Positions 1 to 6,002 of a stretch of 6,066 bases of DNA are shown here, in pieces. The stretch comes from Betaproteobacteria bacterium. GTDB lineage: Bacteria; Pseudomonadota; Gammaproteobacteria; Burkholderiales; SG8-41. The DNA lies in the NCBI GenBank assembly GCA_023266245.1, contig JAHFRO010000080.1, forward strand, positions 3,956-10,021, read 5' to 3'. The notes beneath the pieces were generated by a model. The model did not search any database. It worked only from the letters and a program-made list of their open reading frames with translations, and was not told the origin of the DNA. Each line of letters opens with the position of its first letter. The stretch's first letter is position 1. The position numbers were made by a program, and so were the translations under genes.

Positions 1-567
1 GATCTGGTTGAGCCGGGTTTCCAGTTCGACCGGCGCGGTGATCGAAAGATTGCGCACGTCGAGGATGGCGTTGCCGTTGTCGGTGACGAAGTTCCGGCGC
101 CACTCAGGGCTGCCGCCGAGCTTGGTGAGCTCGCGCGCGACGTACGAGCGCGCCATCGGGATCACCTCCACCGGCAGCGGAAACTTGCCGAGCACGTCAA
201 CGAGCTTCGACTGGTCCGCGATGCACACGAACTTGCGCGCGACGGCGGTCACGATCTTCTCGCGCGTCAACGCCCCGCCGCCGCCCTTGATCATGGCGAG
301 ATGGCGCGTCACCTCGTCGGCGCCGTCCACGTACACCGGCAGCTCGTCCACGCCGTTCAGATCGAACACCGGTATGCCGAGCTCCTTGAGGCGCCCGGCG
401 GTCGCCTCCGAGCTCGCCACCGCGCCTTTGATGCGGTGCTTGATCCTGCCGAGCTCCGTGATGAAGAAGTTGGCAGTCGAGCCGCTGCCGACGCCGACCA
501 CGCAGTCGTCCGGCACGTAGGCGATCGCGGCCCTGGCCGCGGCTTGTTTCATCTCGTCCTGGGTCAT
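1..567 (-). CDS. rpiA: Ribose-5-phosphate isomerase A, C-terminus cut off by the window
   Basis: This cytosolic enzyme interconverts ribose 5-phosphate and ribulose 5-phosphate in the non-oxidative pentose phosphate pathway. The reading frame is open for 189 codons from ATG at 567 to base 1. From memory, the numbering matches E. coli RpiA (219 residues): GVGSGST at 25-31 in the phosphate-binding loop, DGAD at 81-84, and KGGGGALTREK at 94-104. The active-site residues D81, D84, K94 and the catalytic base E103 are all present, so the visible part looks functional. About 30 C-terminal residues lie outside the window. I chose ATG 567 over the in-frame ATG at 552 because the protein then begins MTQDE, as in E. 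coli. No Shine-Dalgarno sequence is visible: the bases before the start are pyrimidine-rich, and a heptamer array begins 8 bases upstream. The gene is divergent from ilvA. Confidence 0.96.
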   Translation of the reverse strand, partial: MTQDEMKQAAARAAIAYVPDDCVVGVGSGSTANFFITELGRIKHRIKGAVASSEATAGRLKELGIPVFDLNGVDELPVYVDGADEVTRHLAMIKGGGGALTREKIVTAVARKFVCIADQSKLVDVLGKFPLPVEVIPMARSYVARELTKLGGSPEWRRNFVTDNGNAILDVRNLSITAPVELETRLNQI

Positions 568-574
568 CGAAAAG

Positions 575-602
575 CGGTGAACGGTGAACGGTGAATAGTG
601 AA
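575..602 (+). repeat. Heptamer tandem array 1 (unit CGGTGAA)
   Basis: Three exact CGGTGAA units lie at 575-581, 582-588 and 589-595, followed by a variant TAGTGAA at 596-602. The period is exactly seven with no insertions. The array ends 7 bases from the rpiA start codon, so it occupies the rpiA untranslated leader, where it reads as repeated TTCACCG. A ribosome-binding site would be expected next to it, and none is visible. The same CGGTGAA unit recurs once at 4296-4302, at the head of array 2. I know of no function for it. Confidence 0.9.
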
Positions 603-616
603 CGGATAGAACCGCG

Positions 617-633
617 ATTCACGAACCGTGAAT
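617..633. repeat. Perfect 7-bp inverted repeat between rpiA and ilvA
   Basis: ATTCACG at 617-623 and CGTGAAT at 627-633 are exact reverse complements, separated by AAC. The arms contain the GTGAA core found in array 1, once in each orientation. The element could be a small hairpin in the rpiA leader, an operator for a dimeric repressor, or a by-product of the repeats. No U-tract follows on either strand, so it is unlikely to be an intrinsic terminator. Confidence 0.6.
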
Positions 634-642
634 GCTTCGCAG

Positions 643-648
643 ACTATA
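643..648 (-). promoter_or_regulatory. Candidate -10 element for rpiA
   Basis: On the minus strand this reads TATAGT, close to the sigma-70 -10 consensus TATAAT. I find no convincing -35 hexamer at 16-18 bases upstream. If it is used, transcription would start near 636, giving a leader of about 70 nucleotides that contains both the palindrome at 617-633 and array 1. The call rests on one hexamer and is weak. Confidence 0.28.
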
Positions 649-650
649 CC

Positions 651-678
651 ATTTCCTGTTTCTTATTCCTCATTTCCT
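651..678. repeat. Pyrimidine tract with degenerate heptamer rhythm
   Basis: The tract divides into four 7-base blocks: ATTTCCT (651-657), GTTTCTT (658-664), ATTCCTC (665-671) and ATTTCCT (672-678). The first and last are identical and sit exactly 21 bases apart. On the minus strand the tract is purine-rich, the reverse polarity of arrays 1-3. It may be a decayed or related heptamer array. It could also be a chance CT-rich stretch, because the middle units are poor matches. It lies in the shared rpiA-ilvA upstream region. Confidence 0.4.
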
Positions 679-689
679 CGGGCCGCGAA

Positions 690-718
690 TGGCTGAAAAT
701 GCTCAATCCTGCTACCCT
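690..718 (+). promoter_or_regulatory. Weak candidate promoter for ilvA
   Basis: TGGCTG at 690-695 and TACCCT at 713-718 are separated by 17 bases. The -10 candidate is preceded by TGC, giving an extended -10 context. Transcription would begin near 725, leaving a short leader of about 17 bases before the ilvA ATG. This would fit the lack of a clear ribosome-binding site. Both hexamers match consensus poorly. I see no leader peptide or attenuator, so regulation of ilvA by attenuation is not supported here. Confidence 0.22.
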
Positions 719-741
719 GAACGCCCCTTGATACCGAAGCC

Positions 742-2256
742 ATGAAGAAGAACGACTACCTCGAACGCATCCTGAGCGCCCGCGTCTACGATGTCGCGAT
801 CGAGACGCCGCTAGAACCCGCGCCCAATCTCTCCGCGCGCATCCACAACCGGCTGCTTTTGAAGCGCGAGGACATGCAGCCGGTGTTCTCGTTCAAGCTG
901 CGCGGGGCCTACAACAAGATGGCGAACCTGCCCGCGGCGGCGTTGAAGCGCGGGGTGATTGCGGCCTCCGCCGGCAATCACGCCCAGGGCGTGGCGCTGG
1001 CGGCGCAAAAGCTCGGTTGCGCGGCTACCATCGTGATGCCGGTCACCACCCCGCACATCAAGGTCGCGGCGGTCAAGGCGCGCGGCGCCCGCGTGGTCCT
1101 CTACGGCGATTCCTATGATGAAGCCTGCGCGCACGCGCGCCAGCTCGAGCGCCGGCTGCGGCTCACCTTCGTCCATCCCTACGACGATCCGGACGTGATC
1201 GCCGGGCAGGGCACGATAGCCATGGAGATCCTGCGCCAGTACGCGAAACCGATACACGCGATCTTCGTCGCGATCGGCGGCGGGGGCTTGATTGCGGGAG
1301 TAGCCGCGTACGTGAAACGCCTGCGGCCCGAGATCAGGATCATCGGCGTGGAACCGGAGGACGCCGATGCCATGTATCGATCGCTGAAGAGCGGACGGCG
1401 CGTCAAGCTCGCCCAGGTGGGGCTGTTCGCCGACGGGGTGGCGGTGAAGCAGGTCGGGCGGGAGACCTTCCGCCTGTGCCGCGAGTTCGTGGACGACGTC
1501 GTGCGGGTTGACACCGACGCGATCTGCGCCGCGATCAAGGACGTGTTCGAGGATACGCGCGCGGTGCTCGAGCCTGCCGGAGGGCTGGCGATCGCGGGGG
1601 CCAAGGCCTACGTCGAGCGCACGGGCATCCGCGGCAAGACGCTGGTGGCGATCGCGTGCGGGGCCAACATGAATTTCGACCGGCTGCGCTTCGTCGCCGA
1701 GGAGGCGGAGCTCGGCGAGAAGCGCGAAGCGATCCTCGCCGTCACCATACCCGAGCGTCCCGGCAGCTTCCGCGAGTTCTGCTCGCTGATCGGCGCGCGC
1801 AACATCACCGAGTTCAACTACCGTTACGCCGACCCCAGGCAGGCCCACGTCTTCGTCGGCATCCAGGTCCACGATCGCAAGGAAACCGACAAGCTAATCC
1901 GCATGCTGCGCCGCAAGGGGCTCAAGACGCTCGATTTCAGCGACAACGAGCTCGCGAAGCTCCACATCAGGCACACCGTGGGCGGGCACGCGCCCACGGT
2001 GGACAACGAGATCCTCTACCGCTTCGAGTTCCCGGAACGCCCCGGAGCGCTCATGAAATTTCTCACCGCCATGAGCCGCGGCTGGAACATCAGCCTGTTC
2101 CACTACCGCAACCACGGCGCCGATTACGGGCGGGTGCTGGTGGGCATGCAGGTGCCGCCGCAGGACCAGAAGAAATTCCGCGCCTTCCTCGCCAAGGTCG
2201 GCTACCCTTGTCGGGAAGAAACCCGCAACCCGGCCTACAAACTCTTCCTGGGTTGA
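742..2256 (+). CDS. ilvA: Threonine ammonia-lyase, biosynthetic, with two ACT-like regulatory domains
   Basis: This cytosolic PLP enzyme deaminates L-threonine to 2-oxobutanoate and ammonia, the committed step of isoleucine synthesis. The protein has 504 residues, close to the 514 of E. coli IlvA. In the catalytic domain, the PLP lysine is K52 within FSFKLRGAYNKM. SAGNHAQGVA spans 76-85, the glycine-rich PLP-phosphate loop GGGGLIAG spans 179-186, and EPAGG is at 277-281. The C-terminal part contains two ACT-like modules. The first runs from about 329 to 400, with IPERPGSFREFC, and the second from about 424 to 496, with FPERPGALMKFL. These repeated modules mark the allosterically controlled biosynthetic form; by family knowledge it is inhibited by isoleucine and antagonised by valine. 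Catabolic TdcB-type enzymes are shorter and lack them. ATG 742 fits the family N-terminus, although only a weak GAAG precedes it. The gene stands alone, divergent from rpiA. Confidence 0.97.
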   Translation: MKKNDYLERILSARVYDVAIETPLEPAPNLSARIHNRLLLKREDMQPVFSFKLRGAYNKMANLPAAALKRGVIAASAGNHAQGVALAAQKLGCAATIVMPVTTPHIKVAAVKARGARVVLYGDSYDEACAHARQLERRLRLTFVHPYDDPDVIAGQGTIAMEILRQYAKPIHAIFVAIGGGGLIAGVAAYVKRLRPEIRIIGVEPEDADAMYRSLKSGRRVKLAQVGLFADGVAVKQVGRETFRLCREFVDDVVRVDTDAICAAIKDVFEDTRAVLEPAGGLAIAGAKAYVERTGIRGKTLVAIACGANMNFDRLRFVAEEAELGEKREAILAVTIPERPGSFREFCSLIGARNITEFNYRYADPRQAHVFVGIQVHDRKETDKLIRMLRRKGLKTLDFSDNELAKLHIRHTVGGHAPTVDNEILYRFEFPERPGALMKFLTAMSRGWNISLFHYRNHGADYGRVLVGMQVPPQDQKKFRAFLAKVGYPCREETRNPAYKLFLG

Positions 2257-2279
2257 CCGCGAGCCGGGCCGCGCGCGTC

Positions 2280-2302
2280 AACAGCCCGCCCGCCCGGGCG
2301 TT
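2280..2302 (+). terminator. Possible weak hairpin after ilvA
   Basis: AAC plus GCCCG (2280-2288, with one bulged A at 2283) can pair with CGGGC plus GTT (2295-2302) around the six-base loop CCCGCC. It begins 23 bases after the ilvA stop, where a terminator would be expected. The following bases are CTAGGACA, with no U-tract, so it does not meet the standard for intrinsic termination. In DNA this GC-rich, hairpins of this size arise easily by chance. Confidence 0.25.
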
Positions 2303-2333
2303 CTAGGACATGCGGAACGCTCGAAAAACCGGC

Positions 2334-2339
2334 TAGAAT
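2334..2339 (+). promoter_or_regulatory. Candidate -10 element for slt
   Basis: TAGAAT, in the context GGCTAGAATTAACG, differs from TATAAT at one position. It lies in the most AT-rich part of the gap between ilvA and slt, 32 bases before the slt start codon. No good -35 hexamer is visible; TGCGGA is at the right distance and matches poorly. A promoter here would make slt independent of ilvA. No strong Shine-Dalgarno sequence follows before ATG 2372. Confidence 0.4.
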
Positions 2340-2371
2340 TAACGCGGTAAGTCACAAATCTCGCGTCGGAC

Positions 2372-4294
2372 ATGAGTAAGCGATTGGGTTGGCTCCTGGT
2401 CATCCTCGCGGCGGCTGCGCAAGCGGCGAGCCCGGACGATGATTTTCTTGCCGCGCGCGAGGCGTTCCATGTCGGAAACAGCGCCAAGCTCGAGGGCTAC
2501 GCCAAGCGGCTCGAGGGCCATCTGCTCAAGCCGTATGTGACATACTGGCAGCTCAAGCTGCGGCTGGAAGAAGCGGGCGTTGAAGAAGTGCGCGCCTTCC
2601 TCGCCGCCCACCGCGACGGCCCGCTCGCGGAACAGCTGCGTAACGACTGGCTCATGCTGCTCGGCAAGAACCAGCAGTGGGAGCTGTTCGAGCAGGAGCT
2701 GCCGCTGCTCGTCGGCGACGACATCGAAGTCACCTGCTACGCGCTGCAGTCGCGCGCGCGGGCGAACCCGGGCGAAGCGCTGCGCGAAGCGCGGCCGCTG
2801 TGGTTTGTCACGCGTGACCTTCCCGAGAGCTGCGCGCCGCTGTTCAATGCGCTGGTCGGAAACAACCTGCTTTCCACCGATGACCTGTGGACGCGCATCC
2901 GACTGGCGCTCGAGGCCGGGCAGGTGAGCCTGGCACGGCGTGTGGCGGAGTATCTGCCGGCGGGGCAGGCACCGGAGGCGCGCCTGCTCCAGGTGATCGC
3001 GTCCAACCCCGCGGGGTACCTCGAGCGGCAGAATTTCAACTTAAAAAACCGCGCCGGGCGCGAGAGCGTGATGTTCGCGGCGCATCGGCTGGCGCGCACC
3101 TCCCCGCCGCAGGCCGCGCGCCATTGGATGAAGCTCGAGGATCGCTTCGCCCAAGAGGACCGCGCCTATGTGTGGGGGCTGATCGCCTATCTCGGCGCCA
3201 TGCGCCACGACCCCGACGCGCTGGCGTGGTATGCGCGCGCGCGAGACCTGTCGGACCTGCAGCTCGCGTGGAAGGCGCGCGCCGCGCTGCGCGCCCGCAA
3301 CTGGCATGAAGTGCTGGCGGCGATCGATGCCATGACCGAAATGGAGAGTTCCGAACCCGCGTGGCGCTACTGGAAGGCGCGGGCGCTGAAGGTACTGGGG
3401 CGCGCTGAAGAGGCGGAAGCGCTGCTCAAGCCGCTCGCGACCGAGTTCAATTTCTACGGCCAGCTCGCAGTGGAGGAGCTCGGCGGCAAGATCGCCACGC
3501 CGGACGCCGCCTACAAACCGGGCGTCGAGGACGTGCGCGCCATGAATCAGCTCAGCGGCATCCGGCGCGCGCTCGAGCTCTACCGGCTCAATCTGCGCGT
3601 GGAGGCGAACCGCGAGTGGTTGTGGGCGATCCGCGGCTTCGACGACAAGCAGCTGCTCACCGCGGCGGAAGTCGCGCGCCGCTACGAGATCTATGACCGC
3701 GCCATCAATACCGCCGACCGCACCGTGGAGCTGCACGATTTCGGCCTGCGCTATCTCGCGCCCTACCGCGACGTGCTCAAGACCCACGTCACCCAGCTGG
3801 AGCTCGACGAGGCGTGGGTCTACGGGCTGATCCGCCAGGAGAGCCGGTTCATCGCGGACGCGAGGTCTCGCGCCGGGGCGAGCGGCCTGATGCAGCTGAT
3901 GCCGGGCACCGCGCGCTGGGTCGCAAAAAAAATCGGATTGAGGAACTGGCGCTGGTCGCATGTGAACGAGATCGACACCAATATCAGCCTCGGAACGCAC
4001 TATCTGCGGCACGTGCTGGACACGCTCGACGGCCAGCCGGTGCTCGCATCCGCCGCCTACAACGCCGGACCCGCGCGCGCGCGCGCATGGCGCCCGGAGG
4101 CGACGATCGAAGGCGCGATTTATGCCGAGACCATCCCCTTGAACGAGACGCGCGACTACGTGAAGAAGGTGATGGCCAACGCGACTTACTATGCGCACGC
4201 CTTCGGCCAGCAGCTGCAATCGCTCAAGCAACGCCTGGGCGTGATCGGTCCGCGGAACCACGACAAGGAGCAGCCGCTTGGTGATATGCCGTAG
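2372..4294 (+). CDS. slt: Soluble lytic murein transglycosylase (Slt70 family), periplasmic
   Basis: This enzyme cleaves the MurNAc-GlcNAc bond of peptidoglycan, leaving 1,6-anhydromuropeptides for wall turnover and recycling. The 640-residue length matches E. coli Slt (about 645). A signal peptide is clear: K3 R4, the hydrophobic run LGWLLVILAAAA, and a likely cleavage after A-Q-A at 16-18. There is no lipobox cysteine, so the protein is probably soluble in the periplasm. Residues from about 20 to 460 are alpha-helical and rich in A, L, R and E, as expected for the superhelical ring. The C-terminal SLT domain has the catalytic glutamate E490 in RQESRF, GLMQLMP at 505-511, NISLGTHYL at 537-545 and AYNAGP at 562-567. 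All diagnostic motifs are intact. The stop codon is followed after one base by heptamer array 2. A 15-base alternating CG run (4072-4086) encodes the ARARA after AYNAGP. Confidence 0.96.
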   Translation: MSKRLGWLLVILAAAAQAASPDDDFLAAREAFHVGNSAKLEGYAKRLEGHLLKPYVTYWQLKLRLEEAGVEEVRAFLAAHRDGPLAEQLRNDWLMLLGKNQQWELFEQELPLLVGDDIEVTCYALQSRARANPGEALREARPLWFVTRDLPESCAPLFNALVGNNLLSTDDLWTRIRLALEAGQVSLARRVAEYLPAGQAPEARLLQVIASNPAGYLERQNFNLKNRAGRESVMFAAHRLARTSPPQAARHWMKLEDRFAQEDRAYVWGLIAYLGAMRHDPDALAWYARARDLSDLQLAWKARAALRARNWHEVLAAIDAMTEMESSEPAWRYWKARALKVLGRAEEAEALLKPLATEFNFYGQLAVEELGGKIATPDAAYKPGVEDVRAMNQLSGIRRALELYRLNLRVEANREWLWAIRGFDDKQLLTAAEVARRYEIYDRAINTADRTVELHDFGLRYLAPYRDVLKTHVTQLELDEAWVYGLIRQESRFIADARSRAGASGLMQLMPGTARWVAKKIGLRNWRWSHVNEIDTNISLGTHYLRHVLDTLDGQPVLASAAYNAGPARARAWRPEATIEGAIYAETIPLNETRDYVKKVMANATYYAHAFGQQLQSLKQRLGVIGPRNHDKEQPLGDMP

Positions 4295-4295
4295 G

Positions 4296-4337
4296 CGGTG
4301 AAGGATGAAGGATGAAGGATGAAGGATGAAGGGAGAA
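4296..4337 (+). repeat. Heptamer tandem array 2 (unit GGATGAA)
   Basis: The array opens with one CGGTGAA (4296-4302), the exact unit of array 1. Four perfect GGATGAA units follow (4303-4309, 4310-4316, 4317-4323, 4324-4330), then the variant GGGAGAA (4331-4337), before the sequence decays into purine-rich DNA. It starts one base after the slt stop codon and fills most of the 75-bp gap before the SDR gene. In mRNA, each junction gives an AAGGA core that resembles a Shine-Dalgarno sequence, followed by ATGA. On the minus strand the array is free of stops in every frame and translates as repeats of the type HPSSFIL, which generates spurious antisense reading frames. Confidence 0.93.
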
Positions 4338-4341
4338 GAGT

Positions 4342-4362
4342 GAGGAGGAGGAGGGGGTAGGG
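4342..4362 (+). promoter_or_regulatory. Purine-rich leader and ribosome-binding region of the SDR gene
   Basis: This stretch has GG pairs at 4344-4345, 4347-4348 and 4350-4351, a run of five Gs at 4353-4357, and AGGG at 4359-4362. AGGG lies 7 bases before ATG 4370 and is the best-placed ribosome-binding site. The GAGGAGG blocks match anti-Shine-Dalgarno better but sit about 18 bases or more from the start. The closely spaced G runs could also form a two-layer G-quadruplex in the transcript, which would compete with ribosome binding. The region looks like the decayed tail of array 2. Confidence 0.5.
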
Positions 4363-4369
4363 TTGCCGC

Positions 4370-5320
4370 ATGGAAATCAATGAAGTCTGCGTAATCGGGG
4401 GATCCGGCTTTGTTGGGAGGCATATTTGCCATCTGCTCGCGGCGGAGGGCTACCGGGTGCGGGTCGCCACGCGCGACCGCGAGCGCGCCAAGGAGCAGCT
4501 GATCCTGCTGCCGACGGTGGATGTCGAGAACGTGGACGTGCACGACCCGGCGCAGCTTTCCGCATTCGCGCGCGGCGCAGACGCGGTGATCAACCTGGTG
4601 GGCGTGCTGCACGACGGCCGCGGCGACAAAAGCTTACAGGCGGTGCACGTGGAGCTTGCGCGCAAGGCGGTGGCGGCGTGCCGTGAGTGCGGCATCGAGC
4701 GGCTGCTGCACATGAGCGCGCTGAACGCCGATCGCAATGGCCCCAGCCGTTACCTGCGCACCAAGGGGGAGGCCGAGAGCATCGTGCGCGCATCCGGGCT
4801 CGCGGTCACGCTGTTCCGCCCGTCGGTCATCTTCGGCCGCGAGGACACCTTCCTCAATCTGTTCGCGCGACTGCTCAGACTCGCGCCGGTGGTGGTGCTC
4901 GCGTGTCCGGATGCGCGCTTCCAGCCGGTATTCGTCGAGGACGTGGCGGCGGCGTTCGTGAAGAGCCTTGCGGATCCGGAGAGCATCGGCAAGAGCTACG
5001 ACCTGTGCGGACCCAGGGTCTATCGGCTCCGCGAGCTGGTCGAGTTCGTCGGCGCGACGACCGGACGGCGACGGCCGGTCATCGGGCTGAACGATACGCT
5101 GTCCTACTGGCAGGCGTTCGCCATGGAATGGCTTCCGGTAAAACTGATGACGCGCGACAACTACTATTCGATGAAAGTGGACAGCGTGTGCAACTGTGAA
5201 TTCCCGTTCGGCATCGCGCCCGCGGCGCTGGAAGCGGTGGCGCCCGGCTATCTTGCGCAGCAGACGCCGCGCTCGCGCTACCAGCGGATGCGCGGGCGGG
5301 CAGGGCGTGATCGTGACTGA
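4370..5320 (+). CDS. NAD(P)-binding atypical SDR, complex I NDUFA9-like subunit family
   Basis: This 316-residue protein is an extended or atypical short-chain dehydrogenase/reductase with an NAD-dependent epimerase-type fold. The dinucleotide-binding glycine motif GGSGFVG is at 10-16, directly after the first beta strand. VINLVGVLHDG is at 73-83, HMSALNA at 114-120, and the catalytic-type pair Y128/K132 is in YLRTK. RPSVIFG follows at 150-156. The combination of NLVGVL, SALNA and the YLRTK-GEAE helix is what I associate with the NDUFA9-like group, bacterial relatives of an accessory subunit of mitochondrial complex I. Its bacterial substrate, or any role in complex I assembly or quinone biology, is not shown by this sequence. 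The C-terminus ends in a basic tail that overlaps the GST start. It is probably cotranscribed with slt upstream and certainly arranged for cotranslation with the GST downstream. Other SDRs acting on sugars or quinones remain possible. Confidence 0.88.
   Translation: MEINEVCVIGGSGFVGRHICHLLAAEGYRVRVATRDRERAKEQLILLPTVDVENVDVHDPAQLSAFARGADAVINLVGVLHDGRGDKSLQAVHVELARKAVAACRECGIERLLHMSALNADRNGPSRYLRTKGEAESIVRASGLAVTLFRPSVIFGREDTFLNLFARLLRLAPVVVLACPDARFQPVFVEDVAAAFVKSLADPESIGKSYDLCGPRVYRLRELVEFVGATTGRRRPVIGLNDTLSYWQAFAMEWLPVKLMTRDNYYSMKVDSVCNCEFPFGIAPAALEAVAPGYLAQQTPRSRYQRMRGRAGRDRD
5302..5305 (+). promoter_or_regulatory. Ribosome-binding site that decides the GST start
   Basis: AGGG at 5302-5305 lies within the coding end of the SDR gene, 7 bases before GTG 5313. 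The alternative GTG at 5307 would be only one base from it, which is too close. This favours 5313 as the GST start, with 8 bases of overlap between the two genes and probable translational coupling. Confidence 0.55.
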
Positions 5321-6002
5321 CCTCGGGCTCGTCATCGGCAACAAGAATTACTCCTCGTGGTCGATGCGCCCGTGGGTGGCCTTGCGCCAGGCGGGCATCC
5401 CGTTCGAGGAGGTCCAGCTGTGGTTCGACGACAACGGGCGCGCCCGGGGAGCGGAGCGTTATTCGCCGACGGGCCAGGTGCCGGTGTTGCTGGTGGAAGG
5501 CGCGCCCGTCTGGGATTCGCTCGCGATCTGCGAAACCGCGGCGGAGTTGTTTCCTGAGAAGCGCTTGTGGCCAAGCGATGCGAAGGCACGAGCGCTTGCA
5601 CGCTCGGCCTGCTCCGAGATGCACTCGGGATTCCGCAGCCTGCGCGGCGCGATGCCCATGAACATCCGCGCTTTCCTCCCCGGCAAGGGCATGAGCGAGG
5701 CGGTCGGGCGCGACATCCGCCGCGTCGTAGCGTTGTGGGACGATTGCCGCAGGCGCTTCGGCGCCGGCAGCCCGTTGCTCTTCGGGCAGTTCACCGTGGC
5801 CGACGCCTATTTCGCGCCGGTCGTGATGCGGTTTCTCACCTACGCGGTCTCCCTGCCGTCGGCGGCGCAGGACTACGTCGAGGCGGTGCGCAACCTGCCC
5901 GCCGTCGCGGAGTGGATGGCCGCGGCGCGGCGCGAAACGGCGTTCGTCGCCGCCGACGAGCCCTACGCCGAGCGCAAGGGAGGCGGGAGGAGGGAGGCGT
6001 GA
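5313..6002 (+). CDS. Glutathione S-transferase family protein
   Basis: This 229-residue cytosolic protein has a thioredoxin-like N-terminal domain and an all-helical C-terminal domain, the usual GST plan. The N-terminus reads IGNKNYSSWSMRPWVAL (residues 8-24), and its serines are at the position of the catalytic residue in Ser-type GSTs. VPVL with the expected cis-proline P57 is at 56-59, and the glutathione-contacting DSLAICE is at 68-74. In the C-terminal half, FGQFTVADAYFAPVV is the conserved helix-capping region. The substrate cannot be inferred. An in-frame ATG at 5196 exists but would add 39 residues lying inside the SDR gene, ahead of the conserved strand, so I reject it. The last residues, GGGRREA, and the TGA stop are encoded by DNA with the 7-base rhythm of array 3, so the tail is probably not ancestral. 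Confidence 0.9.
   Translation: MTDLGLVIGNKNYSSWSMRPWVALRQAGIPFEEVQLWFDDNGRARGAERYSPTGQVPVLLVEGAPVWDSLAICETAAELFPEKRLWPSDAKARALARSACSEMHSGFRSLRGAMPMNIRAFLPGKGMSEAVGRDIRRVVALWDDCRRRFGAGSPLLFGQFTVADAYFAPVVMRFLTYAVSLPSAAQDYVEAVRNLPAVAEWMAAARRETAFVAADEPYAERKGGGRREA

Noticed and set aside
8..520. Plus-strand open frame of 170 codons antisense to rpiA
   Set aside because: The minus strand encodes RpiA with all active-site residues in place, so this frame is a shadow.
575..602. CRISPR-like or direct-repeat cassette
   Set aside because: Units are 7 bases and directly adjacent with no spacers; no cas-like genes occur in the window.
811..1872. Minus-strand open frame of 353 codons inside ilvA
   Set aside because: It lies wholly antisense to a well-conserved ilvA; composition is that of a GC-rich shadow frame with no known motif.
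1656..2306. Plus-strand open frame of 216 codons overlapping the ilvA 3' half
   Set aside because: It is a +1/+2 frame of ilvA with arginine/proline-rich low-information translation; the ACT-like modules are in the ilvA frame.
3041..4612. Minus-strand open frame of 523 codons across slt and the SDR start
   Set aside because: It is antisense to two genes with intact conserved motifs, and crosses array 2, whose minus strand is stop-free in all frames. The translation has no recognisable domain and high-GC antisense bias.
5196..5312. Longer GST start at ATG 5196
   Set aside because: It would add 39 arginine-rich residues entirely inside the SDR gene, before the first conserved GST strand, while GTG 5313 has a well-spaced AGGG.
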